Shown: positions 38,514-48,120 of the stretch, piece by piece | Position numbering within the stretch: position 1 is the stretch's first letter | Layout: each line of letters opens with the position of its first letter | Assembly (NCBI RefSeq): GCF_000372725.1 | Contig: NW_005198966.1 | Span: 888,459 to 952,458, forward strand | Direction of reading: 5' to 3' | Length of the DNA: 64,000 nucleotides | Source of the DNA: Emiliania huxleyi CCMP1516 | Lineage: Eukaryota; Haptophyta; Isochrysidales; Noelaerhabdaceae | Made by a program: the position numbers and the translations under genes | The notes under the pieces: model-generated | Database searches by the model: none | The model's input: the letters and a program-made list of their open reading frames with translations, nothing else | Told to the model about the DNA's origin: nothing

Positions 38514-39758
38514 TCAGCGCGTCAGCATGCTCACGCGGTACTCGAACGAGATGCGCGGCTCGGCATTCGCGGGGGCGGTGGGGTCGCAGAATGCCGTGTG
38601 GAAGGTTGGCATCACCGGTGGCGCTGAGTCGCCCTTGGCCCGCTCAAACTGACGGAAGACGAGGACCTCGTCGGTCTCCATCGCGGGATAGTAGAACCAG
38701 CGTTGCCTCGGGTTGTACTTCAGGCCGGTGATCTGTAGAGACCCGGGCTCGTCCGGCGCAATTTGGAGCTCGACAAAGTCCTCGGGCGCAATGCTGGACG
38801 CGTCGCAGAGGCACAGGGGCATGGCTTGCACCTTCTTGCAGGGAGCAATCGGCCGCCAGAGATTGCAGAGCAGGAGCGACTTGTAGCCGTCCGGCCCTTG
38901 CAGCTGCTCGCGCTGCTGACGCATCCGCGGCGCCAGCCGGGACGCCTTCTCGCACGCCTGGTCAACGTCGAGCGGAAGGTCGTTGTGGACGAGAGAGACC
39001 GCGCCCTTGCCCGAGAATCGGCCCATGGTGCTCTCGCGGCGGACTCCTTGCGACGGCAGCTCGAGCGATGCGGCGCCCGGGATCACCGACTTGAGGATGC
39101 TCTCGGCCTCCTTGGACCAGATGCGACGGGCCGGCGTGTCGGACGACATGTACCGCTCGTCGCGCACCGCCACGTCGGCGTCGAAAAAGGACTCGATGTT
39201 CTCGACGGAGGCGAGCCAGTCCTCCTCTGTCATGGCGGTCTGGTGCTTGAGCAGGATGAAGCCGTGCTTGGCGAAGAAGTCGGGGGCGCTCATGCCCTGC
39301 TCTTCCATCTCCTGGCGCTGCAGCTGGCGCGCGTCGCCCACCCTGAGCCTGGTCTTGGCGTACCCCTGTCGAATCGTCCGGAAGGTCTCGATGACGTGCC
39401 CATTACCAAGGAAGCGCAGGAAATCCCTGACCTTCCAGGTCGTGAGCCAGCGCGAGTCCTGAATCACATGGCTGGCACTTGTCGCCGGGTAGAACCCAGA
39501 GAGCTCCGCCGTGACGACGCTCGTCTCTGTGAGTGCTGCGCTGGTCCCCACGCTGTTGAGCTCGGCTTTTGTCAGGTCCTTCGCTGACGCCTTTGTCGCC
39601 GCGGCAGTCCAGTGCTCGCTCGACCGGGAGTCGCGGATGCGACGTGGTGATGAGAGCAGGGACCACAGCCGCTTCAGCAACGGGATGCTGAGCAGCAGGG
39701 TCGACGCCAGCAGCGTGCGCTGCGAGCGGAGGACGAAGGAGGAGAGCACGGAGGACAT
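38514..39758 (-). CDS. CmcJ/GA4-desaturase-family oxygenase-like protein
   Basis: 414 aa from an ATG at 39758; an upstream in-frame start would add a Ser/Arg-rich stretch without similarity. N-terminal hydrophobic segment (LLASTLLLSIPLL) could be a membrane anchor or transit peptide. The body matches the family that includes CmcJ and fungal Fe(II)/2OG-type biosynthetic enzymes: SLVHNDLPLD with H258-N-D260, LCNLWRPI, LCDASSI, LKYNPRQRWFYYPAMETDEV, FRQFER, FHTAFCDPTAP with H387, and EYRV at the end. H258, D260 and H387 are the likely metal ligands. Substrate unknown; in bacteria and fungi relatives act in secondary metabolism. Intronless. Confidence 0.82.
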   Translation of the reverse strand: MSSVLSSFVLRSQRTLLASTLLLSIPLLKRLWSLLSSPRRIRDSRSSEHWTAAATKASAKDLTKAELNSVGTSAALTETSVVTAELSGFYPATSASHVIQDSRWLTTWKVRDFLRFLGNGHVIETFRTIRQGYAKTRLRVGDARQLQRQEMEEQGMSAPDFFAKHGFILLKHQTAMTEEDWLASVENIESFFDADVAVRDERYMSSDTPARRIWSKEAESILKSVIPGAASLELPSQGVRRESTMGRFSGKGAVSLVHNDLPLDVDQACEKASRLAPRMRQQREQLQGPDGYKSLLLCNLWRPIAPCKKVQAMPLCLCDASSIAPEDFVELQIAPDEPGSLQITGLKYNPRQRWFYYPAMETDEVLVFRQFERAKGDSAPPVMPTFHTAFCDPTAPANAEPRISFEYRVSMLTR

Positions 39759-39956
39759 CGAAAAAGCGACGCGTCCCGACTTCAGCTGTGGTTTCGTCGA
39801 TAAGGTCAAGGACGGAGATCGATGAGACGCGAGATCAATGAGACGCTCCCGCCACGGACAAATTCTTCCTTTTCGTTTAGCGACACGACAAGAAAAGGAG
39901 TTGCCCTTATCTACATGTAAGATATGGGGGTCCTCATGCCAGCTGCTCACGCCCGG

Positions 39957-40135
39957 GTATTCTCTTCATGTATGTATACACATCTGACATCTCTCCAATT
40001 CCCTCTAGCTCTAATATTCTCTTCATGTGGGTATACACATCTGACATCTCTCCAATTCCCTCTAGCTCTAATATTCTCTTCATGTGTGTAAACACATCTG
40101 ACATCTCTCCAATTCCCTCTAGCTCTAATATAAAA
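39957..40135. repeat. 57-bp tandem repeat, three copies
   Basis: A CTCTTCATGTxxGTAxACACA...TCTAATAT unit repeated at 57-bp spacing, placed between the divergent CmcJ-like and CNNM genes and ending about 75 bp before the CNNM ATG. The 57-bp period is divisible by three, so one minus frame stays open through it. Confidence 0.92.
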
Positions 40136-40208
40136 CAAAAGAGTAAAAATAAATAAAGAAAACGAACTTAATCTTGATGCTCTTTAGCGGCCGCGGACTC
40201 GGCTCAGC

Positions 40209-43200
40209 ATGATGTCTCCTGATTTCCCGCCGCCCTCGCCGCCGCCTCCGCCGCCGGACCCGGCGACTCCTGGCTGGTACTACCCGCTGATATTGCTGCT
40301 TGTCTGCTCTTCGGCGATGTTCTCGGGTCTGACGCTCGGGTGACGCCGCCGACCGCCCGCGTCGCCCGCGCCCGCTCCTCGGCCGCGCGGCGCCAGACGC
40401 GCCACCACCCTGCCCTGCCATTCGGCGCAGGCTCATGTCCCTGGATGAGTCGCAGCTGCTGCTCATCGTCGCCGGCGACGACCCGCGAGCGCGCATGCAC
40501 GCCGAGCGGATCCTGCCCATCCGGCGGCGCGGGAACCTGCTGCTCTGCACGCTGCTGCTGGGGAACACGCTGGGCAACTCGATGCTCGCCATCCTGATGG
40601 CCGACGTCTCGTGGCTCTCCGGCGTGGGCGGCGTCGTCGGCTCCACCGCCGTGATCCTCGTCTTTGGCGAGATCATCCCGCAGGCGTACTGCAGCACGGC
40701 TCGAGATGACACGAGATGACACGAGATTACACGAGACCATCCCGCAGGCGTACTGCAGCCGGCACGGGCTCGCGGTCGGGGCGCACGCGTCCGAGCTCGT
40801 CAAGCTCGTCATCCTGCTGCTCGGCATCGCCGCCTGGCCCATGTCCAAGCTACTCGACTGCGTCCTCGGCGCAGAGCTCGGCGTGCAGTACTCTCGCCGC
40901 GAGCTCAAGCAGCTCTTCACGATGCAGGAGGGCGCAGGGCGGAGCAGCAGTGAACCAGCGGCGCGCCCCTCTCCTCAAGCAGCCCTTCTCCGTGCAGGCG
41001 GCGCAGGCGGAGGAGCAGGCCTCCACGGCGCCAACCACGCCGAGCGCGCCCGGCGTCGGTTCTCCGCAGGGCGGCGGGAGGGAGGTGGGGTCGGAGGGGT
41101 GAGGTGCGGGACACGTCCCCTGGCCGAGCCGTAGGAGCCCAGCAGTCGACCGTCTCGCAGCTCTCGGCGGGGCACGGCGCCATCCACACGAATGAGTTGT
41201 CGTGGCTCTGCGGTGCCTCCACGCCCCCTCCCCCACCCCACCCCCACGCCCTCCCCCACGCCCTCCCCACGCCCTCCCCACGCCCTCCCCACGCCCTCCC
41301 CACGCCCTCCCCACGCCCTCCCCAGGGCCGCTCTCCCCCTCCCAAGGCGCCCTCTCCCTCCCGGGGAGGACCCGATACGACACGTCCACGACACGTCCAC
41401 GACACGTCCACGACACGTCCACGACACGTCCACGACACGCCCACGACACGCCCACGACACGTCCACGACACGTCCACGACACGCCCACGACACGCCCACG
41501 ACACGCCCACGACACGTCCACGACTCAGGCGCCCTCTCCCTGTCGGAGCGGACCGCCGACCAAATCATGACGCCGATGCAGCACGTCTTCCGCATACACG
41601 AAGACGACGTGCTCGACTTTCGGCTGATGCGCCGCATCGCAGACTCGGGACACTCGCGCATCCCCGTCATGCGGGCACCAGCCACCGCGCCGCCCGCCGC
41701 TGAGTTGGACGCGCACGCCGCCGAGTTGGACGCGCACGCCGCGCCCGCCGCCGCGCCCGCGCAGCCTTCCTTGGGCGCGGGATCAGACGCAGAGGGCGGC
41801 GCCGAGGGCGGCGCAAAGGGCGGCGAAGAAGCCTCTGATTGCGGGGCGGGCGCGGCGGCGGGCGCGTGGCCGAGCACAGCGAGGAGCGACGAGTTGGTCG
41901 GCCTCTTGTCCGCCAAGGATCTGATCCTGATCGACCCGGAGGATGGCGTGCCGATCGGCACAGATGCCTCGGGCTGCTGCGTCGTCGTGTCCGCGACACG
42001 TCCGCGACACGTCCGCGACATGCCCGCGTCAGGGACGATGCTCGAGTACTGCGGCCGCGCGGTGGTGACGGTCTGGTTCGACACGCCCGTCGCTCAGCTC
42101 TTCCGCGACTTCAAGCGCGAGATTGCCCGAGATGGCGCGAGATGGCGCGAGGTGACCCGAGATCAGCTCTTCCGCGACTTCAATCGCGGCCAGCCGCACC
42201 TCGCGGTGGTGCAGGACCCTTCCCTGACCCTTCCCGGGCCCTTCCCGCAGGCGCGGCCAGTCGCACCTCGCGATGGTCCAGCGCGTCAACGACGCGGACG
42301 AGTCCCGCGACCCCTTCTACGAGATCGTCGGCGAGACATGGCCGAGAGAGAGCCGAGGTTGTAGCCGCGTCGACGACACGTCCACGGCGTAGGCATCGCC
42401 ACGCTGGAGGACGTGCTCGAGGATCTATTATTATATTATATTATATTATATTATATATTATTAGGCATCGTCACGCTGGAGGACGTGCTCGAGGAGCTGA
42501 TCGGCGCGTGGGGCGGCGGCGGGGCGGCGCTGGCCGAGTCGACTCACTTCCACGGTCGCTGCTCGCAGGCGCCGAGATCGTCGACGAGAGCGACGTGTAC
42601 ACCGACAACGTGACGCGGGCGCGCCACTCCGTCGAGCGGGGGAGGAGAGGAGGCGCGGCGAGCGGCGCCCTCCCACGCCCTTGCCTGGGCCCTTCAGGCG
42701 CTCGTCGAGCCGCGGCGCGAGGAGGTGCGGCGGCGCGGCGCGTGGCAGGAGACTATCTCGACCCCCGAGTTCGACCCTGGCGTGCTGGACACTGCCATGA
42801 CATGCCGCTGGGCATGTCTCGTGTAGGACATGCTCGACCCGACCCACCTTCGCGTCGCGAGGTGTCTCTCTCTCCCTTTGGCGAGGCAGAGCAGGCCGTT
42901 GCCTCTTGCGCACTTGCGAGAGGGCGGCTCGGCTGCATCCTAGGCGCACCGACAGCGAGATCCACCTCACACGTCCATGACATGTCCGAGACATGTCCGA
43001 GACATGTCCATAGGCTCACCGACAGCGAGATCGAGGCGGTCTCTCTCTTCCTCGCCGCCTCCGTGCCGCTGCTCGCCGCCCTGCCGCCGCACCACCTGCA
43101 CGCGATGCTGCGCGCCTCCTCCGTCCTCATCCTCGAGCCCGAGGGGCCGCCGCTCTACGAACGGGGAGAGCCTTGCGCCGGCTGCACGGTCGTGCTGCAG

Positions 43201-43850
43201 GGCCGGCTCAGCACGCGCGTGGCTTGCGGCGCACACTCGCTTGTGCGGGAGGGGGCGGGGGCAGAGCGGCACTGTGTGACGGGGCGCCTCGTCCCGCTCC
43301 GTAGGCTCTGAGACCTTCGAGGGGGAGCGAGGGCCGTGGTCGATCCTGGGCGCGCAGGCGCTGGCGCAGGAGGCGCGCCGTCGGAGCCTCACCCCCTCCC
43401 GTCCCCCCTCCCGGCATCCACCCGTCACCCGCCCGCCCGCCTCTCGCGCCGCCGCAGGTCTACGTCGCCGACTTCGCAGTCGACGTGCTCGAGCCGACTC
43501 GCGTGCTGCAGCTCGCGCGAGAGACGTACGAGGTCGTCTGCAAGGCGGCGAGGCAGGAGGCCGAGGCAACGCACTCTCTGGCGCGGGCGGCGGCGCCGCC
43601 GTCGCCCTCCGCAGCCGCTGCGACGGCGTGGGTCGACGAGGCGGCGGCGGGGCGGGACGCGGGGCAGGACGCGGGGCAGGACGCGGGCGGGCGGAGCGCC
43701 TTGACTCCCTCGGCGGGCGGCCCTTCGCTGCAGCCAAACCCGTTCTTCTCTGGCTCGAGCAGCAGCGAGCTCGCCCGACCTCCGGCTGGCGGCATCGCGA
43801 TTGAGATGATGGGCGCGCTTCCGCCGGCGAGCGAGGACGCCGCAGTGTGA
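40209..43850 (+). CDS. CNNM/CorC-type metal transporter (DUF21 + CBS + cNMP-like domain)
   Basis: Exons resolved: 40209-40339, 40431-40683, 40748 to about 40923, (part unresolved), 41135-41212, 41529-41957, 42033-42114, 42251-42330, 42465-42503, 42569-42618, 42698 to about 42790, 42827-42861, 43014-43228, 43305-43372, 43458-43850. The DUF21 part shows FSGLTLGLMSLD, LLLGNTLGNSMLAIL and FGEIIPQAYCSRHGLAVGA. The CBS pair shows ERTADQIMTPMQHVF, SGHSRIPVM, LLSAKDLILIDPED, HLAMVQRVND and GIVTLEDVLEELIG. The cNMP-like C-terminus includes YERGEPCAGCTVVLQGRL and EGERGPWSILGAQAL. Family members move or regulate Mg2+ or other divalent ions at membranes. Most introns are GC-AG with strong end repeats. 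One tiny intron near 42800 and the region 40924-41134 are not resolved. Confidence 0.88.
41375..41528. repeat. CACGTCCACGA tandem repeat inside a CNNM intron
   Basis: About 14 units of ACACGTCCACG / ACACGCCCACG run up to the acceptor of intron 41213-41528; the first part of the same intron has a CCCCACGCCCT tandem array (41240-41330). The same ACACGTCCACG words occur singly in other introns. Confidence 0.88.
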
Positions 43851-44285
43851 AGGGGGGTCACGGCCCTGGTCACGGCCAGTACGAGGGGAGGCCGCATCCC
43901 CAGTACTACGGTGCGTCAAGAGCCGTTGTACGTAATCCAATGAGGGCTGGTGGCCAGTGTACTTTACGTGTTTTGGGGGTCGAGCCAGAGCTTCTGGGTG
44001 TTTGGTATTTGGTAAAACGCCGTAATACCGCATCGATGTGCATTTAAAATCTAATCGTGGTATTACACATAACAAGCGGTCGCGCGCGCAGCCGCCCTTG
44101 TACTTTCTTGCAAGCCGCAGTTGATGTAAATTGAATTTGAAAAAATGGACAGGACGTGTGCATGTGTTTGTCGTCGTTTTGGGTGGCACTCGCGACTCGG
44201 TGTGGTCGGGTGTGTGCGCACGCGTGCGGTGTACACTCTCCAGCACGAAGAGCGCTCTTGCGGCCCGCGTCTCTCGCCGAGGCTC
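43851..44285. other. Intergenic between convergent genes
   Basis: AT-richer than average with no gene; it contains the 3' ends of the CNNM (+) and START-like (-) genes. Confidence 0.5.
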
Positions 44286-45261
44286 TCACTTGCGCAAGAG
44301 CCGGCGCAGCGCCTCACGCGGTGCCTTGAGGGGCTGCACGCCGGGCAGAAACCGCGCCTTGAGCGAGAGAGCGAGCGCGACCGCGCCGGCCTGCTTGATC
44401 CGCCGCAGGAGCGGCCTCGGCTCGGCTCCGCCCTTGCCCATGGCTCGCTGCGCGTGCCGGTCGACCCACGAGGTGGACTGGCGCAGCGCCTGCTGGATGA
44501 GCTTGTCCCGCGCGAAGCCGGGCACCCAGCTCGGCAGCTGCGAGTCCGCGGAGTAGTAGACGCGGCTCCACCCGTCCTCGACCCTCTCGACGTACCTGCA
44601 GCAGCAGGAGCCACAGCGGCGAGGTGGGCGGGCGGGCGGTCGGGGGGCGGGATCGAGAGAGCTGCGGGCGGGCTGTGGCGCGCGCCAGTAGCCGACGGTG
44701 TCCGAGAACTCGGAGAGCCGCTCGTAGTCGAGGTGGAAGGTCATGCAGTTCTTGGACGGCTCGTACGTGTGCTCGATGAAGTACTCCATCGAGAAGGGGC
44801 CGGCGCAGATGCGGTACTTTGCCCAGACCTGCTGCTTGCCGCTGAGGGACCGCTTCTTCCGGTAGACGGCGCACCTGCCGCGGGCGAGTCGTCGTGCAGA
44901 GCGCCGGCCGTGCCGTGGGCTGGTGCGCTGCGGCTCACTTGGTGCAGCCCTCAACCATCTTTGGGTAGTTGTCGAGGTCCATGATGCGACCCCACACCAC
45001 GTCGGGTGGCGCCGGTACATCCTGGATCGACACGGCCCGCTTGAAGCCCGATTTGAGCGACAGGACCTTGAGAACCGGCTTGCCAGACCGAAGGCGCTCG
45101 ACGGGAATGCCGTCGACCGAGATGCCGTACTTTTTGGGCGGCTGCCGCTCGTACTTTTGCAAGATGCCCTGGTGCGGGTGCGGCTTCGACGCGTCGGCGC
45201 CGCGGGCGTCTGCTCCGCAGACGTACAGCACGAGGAAGCAGACAGCCGCGCGAGCTGCCAT
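44286..45261 (-). CDS. START/SRPBCC-like lipid-binding protein with signal peptide
   Basis: Three exons (45261-44939, 44874-44686, 44595-44286) join in frame to 273 aa. A signal peptide (MAARAAVCFLVLYVCGADA) opens it. VPAPPDVVWGRIMDLDNYPKM is typical of the START/polyketide-cyclase fold start, followed by VWAKYRICAGPFSMEYFIEH, MTFHLDYERLSEFSDTVGYW and RVYYSADSQLPSWVPGF with a helix-forming end. This fold carries a hydrophobic ligand in a cavity. Intron 1 is GT-AG (64 nt), intron 2 is GC-AG (90 nt). Only 37 bp separate its ATG from the stop of the TMEM222-like gene upstream on the same strand. Confidence 0.8.
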
Positions 45262-45298
45262 TTTAGCTTCGTCAAGAAAAAGAATTTTGCCATGATTT

Positions 45299-45967
45299 TC
45301 ACAAGTGGGTGAGGTACCAAATCCCAGCGAGCAGCGCGAAGCCGAGCCACGTCTTGAGGAAGCCGCCCATGCCAACGTGTCGCCCACAGAAGAAGACGTG
45401 CGCGGCGAGCTCCACTTTGTTGTGGCAGGCGCAGCCGCCCGCCTGGAAGGCTCGGGCGCATCAGCTGAGGGCGCACATAAAACAGGGCGTGTGCGCGCGC
45501 GAGGGCGGGCGGCGTGCTCACGTTCGAAAGGTCGAGCGCACGCGCTGTATGCGAGTGGCAGTCCGAGCCGCAGACCATGCAGTGGATCTTGTGGCGGTAC
45601 TCCTCGTCCGCCTGCGCGACCGCCTCGTCCCATTTCTCGAGGCTCTGCGGCGAGTAGCTGATGTATCGGGCCGGAGCTCCAAACAGCATCTGGTCTGGCG
45701 GACACGGATGAATCGGGCCGCCGCCCCAGTCGTGCAGCCTGCGTTTGGTCGCAGGCGTCAAACGTGATTCGAGAGACGGCAGAGGGCGTCGGGTGATGCG
45801 TGCCTGCCGGCCGAGTCGGTGATGCCCATGTGGCCCACAAAGGGGACGCAGCACGTGAGCGGCTGAATGGGCGTCCAGAGCACGGAACACGGCGGCCCCA
45901 GCCCTTCACCGCGGTCGCCCTTTAGGCTGGTCGACGGCGCCTCCTCGTCGGAGGGAGGGAGGGACAT
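45299..45967 (-). CDS. TMEM222/RTE1 (DUF778) family protein
   Basis: Three exons (45967-45804, 45738-45522, 45442-45299) join in frame to 174 aa. CSVLWTPIQPLTCCVPFVGH, MGITDSAG, APARYISYSPQSLEKWDEAV, EEYRHKIHC, DCHSHTARALDLSN, and a C-terminal membrane segment after VGMGGFLKTWLGFALLAG match the TMEM222/RTE1 family in order. RTE1 in plants acts at Golgi/ER and influences ethylene receptor function; TMEM222 function is poorly known. Intron 1 (65 nt) is GC-AG, intron 2 (79 nt) GT-AG. Confidence 0.9.
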
Positions 45968-46139
45968 CGCGGTCCGGGGACCGTGTTACAGACCGGGCAG
46001 GCGGGTGAATCCTCCGCGAGACGAAGTCGGCCGCCCAGCCGGAAGAAGAAAAACGAAAAAAAAGAAAACCGGTGCTAGATGAAAAAAGAGAGATACCCAT
46101 AGAGGAGCAATTCCCGGATCGACTCCGAGGGAGATGGAG

Positions 46140-46190
46140 TGAGGGAGATGGAGGGAGGGAAGGAGGGAGGGAAGGAGGGAGGGAGGGAGG

Positions 46191-46263
<73 letters not shown>

Positions 46264-46265
46264 AG
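46140..46265. repeat. (GGGA)n/(GA)n microsatellite
   Basis: GGAGGGA-type repeats pass into about 30 GA units. Confidence 0.95.
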
Positions 46266-46443
46266 CGTCTCCGGTCGCATGGCGCGCCCGGGGCGCGCGA
46301 ACCTGTCTGTGTCTCGCAGAGTCGCAGTCTGAACCCGGCGACCTCGCAGCGAACGCATTTTCCTTTTGTTGGTAAGAACCGGCGTCGGAGCGGCTTTGAC
46401 CCTCGGCGTGTCTTCCCCCGATTCTGCGCAGCGCCATTTGTTG

Positions 46444-47139
46444 CTATACCATCGCCGTCTCCACCATGCCACGGACGACTTCATTGGGCGGGCGAGTCGC
46501 GCGGTCGCGCGTCAGCTCGAGAAACTCGTTGAGCGCCCCAGCCAGTTCGGCCTCGCCCGTCGCAAAGTCCGTGCACAGACTTCTGGAGAGCGGGCCGATG
46601 CAGCCGCAGTAGGAGGCGGAGCACTCTGCGTTCACGGTGTCGGGCCCTGCGAGCAGTGGCTGCGGCTCCGACTGGCCAAGCTTGACCACGGCGCGCACCT
46701 CGACGTGCCCGCCCTTGGCCGCCGATCGCCTCGCCCAGGCGTCCTGCTTCAGTCTCCGTGGGACAAACTCCGCTGCGCACTGCGTGATTTCAGAGAGCGG
46801 CACGTCCGACTCTTGCCGCGCCTGACCAAACATACCGAACGTAGCGCGGGTCATCGTGCCGTTGGCCTTGTCGACGATTAGATCCTCGAACCGGACGTCG
46901 TAGATCAGTCCCCGGAGGCCGCTGAGCACGTTGATCAGGGCGAGGAGGAACAGAAAACCGCAGAGCATAAAGTCCCAGTTGAGCTGCGAGCTTCCGAGCC
47001 AGGCGGTGATGCCGATGCCAATGCCGACCAGCAACATGATGATGCTGACGATGAGGTCGGAGTAGTACCGTGCACGCACATGTAGCTTCTCGCCGTCTGC
47101 GCCCTCTTTCCTTACCCGCAGCGTCGAGCAAAGCACCAT
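46444..47139 (-). CDS. Two-transmembrane protein, unknown
   Basis: 231 aa from an ATG at 47139, intronless. Two hydrophobic helices (VSIIMLLVGIGIGITAWLG and FMLCGFLFLLALINVL, residues about 30-75) are followed by a soluble domain beginning LRGLIYDVRFEDLIVDKANG. The soluble part has a beta-rich look, with paired Cys residues. I do not recognise the family. Confidence 0.65.
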   Translation of the reverse strand: MVLCSTLRVRKEGADGEKLHVRARYYSDLIVSIIMLLVGIGIGITAWLGSSQLNWDFMLCGFLFLLALINVLSGLRGLIYDVRFEDLIVDKANGTMTRATFGMFGQARQESDVPLSEITQCAAEFVPRRLKQDAWARRSAAKGGHVEVRAVVKLGQSEPQPLLAGPDTVNAECSASYCGCIGPLSRSLCTDFATGEAELAGALNEFLELTRDRATRPPNEVVRGMVETAMV

Positions 47140-47342
47140 GCTCTACCTCGTCGCGGACCGACGAGTTAGGTCGCGCCGATTGCAGGACGGACGCAGGACT
47201 CTGTAGAAGAAATCGAGACCGCTAGAAGGAAAAGGAAGCGGTATTGAAAATCACGTCCAATATTTTTCTCGTTTGCCCGCATCCCATTTTGCGTGCATCG
47301 CATTACGCCCCAGCTGGCGTGCTACTGCACGACTCACTCGCC

Positions 47343-47921
47343 ATGCTTCTCTGCGCCTCCATCACACTCGGCGTGCTCGTGTCGCCGGACCCGTCGGCGC
47401 AGCGCACGCTGACGCGCCGTGCCGCGCTGCTCGCGCCGTTTGCGGCGCCGGCGGCTGCTCGCGCGTACCAGACGCCCGTGCCTGACCAATGGGGCGATCA
47501 GCAGGCCATCTCTCTCGCCGAGACTCGTTCGAACCCCGGCTTGGGCACTCAGCAGCAGGCGGCGTTCTACGCCATCACACAGGGCGATCTTGCGACGCTG
47601 CAGCGCATGATCGATTCCGGGTGGGACCTCAAGAATGCAAAGGACTCGTCTGGCAAGACGGCGCTGCATAGAGCGGCGCAGCTTGGGAACCAGCTGGCTA
47701 TCGAGAAGATCCTCAAGGCGGGAGTGCCGATCGATCCTACCAATGCTTGGGAGGAGACGCCGCTGCACCTCGCCACGCGCAACGGCAAGACCGCAGCGGT
47801 GAAGCAGCTCGTTGAGGCAGGCGCGAGCACTTCGCGCAAGACCTTTGGCGGTGACACGCCGCTTGCGCTGGCGACGAAGTACCGGAAGGCCGATATCGCT
47901 GAGTTTTTGTCCTCGAAGTAG
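47343..47921 (+). CDS. Ankyrin-repeat protein with a thylakoid-lumen-like leader
   Basis: 192 aa from an ATG at 47343. A hydrophobic start is followed by LTRRAALLAPFAAPAAARA, a twin-Arg plus hydrophobic plus AxA layout typical of Tat-type lumen transit signals. Then come about three ankyrin repeats (SGKTALHRAAQLGNQ, WEETPLHLATRNGK, GGDTPLALATKYRK). Ankyrin repeats bind proteins; lumenal location is inferred from the leader only. An in-frame alternative start at 47244 is less likely. Confidence 0.8.
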   Translation: MLLCASITLGVLVSPDPSAQRTLTRRAALLAPFAAPAAARAYQTPVPDQWGDQQAISLAETRSNPGLGTQQQAAFYAITQGDLATLQRMIDSGWDLKNAKDSSGKTALHRAAQLGNQLAIEKILKAGVPIDPTNAWEETPLHLATRNGKTAAVKQLVEAGASTSRKTFGGDTPLALATKYRKADIAEFLSSK

Positions 47922-48120
47922 CTGCGACCGTGTCCTCAAGCAGCGTCGCGTGGAGGCAAGGCGTGGGACGAGGCAGGTTTGGTCCTCGTACACGCATCTC
48001 GTATGAGGTATGTCCGCCGGTGCCCTGGACCCGCTGCCGGTGTCGTCACACACCACGTGTATGTCCTCGCAGTGCCCGCCCCGGCCCGTGCCTTGGTTTT
48101 TGACATGCTTACTACTACAG

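Noticed and set aside
42788..42826. 39-nt intron in CNNM between GVL and DMLDPTHL
   Set aside because: Too short and with a GA start; something must be removed here because a TAG is in frame, but I cannot place the true donor.
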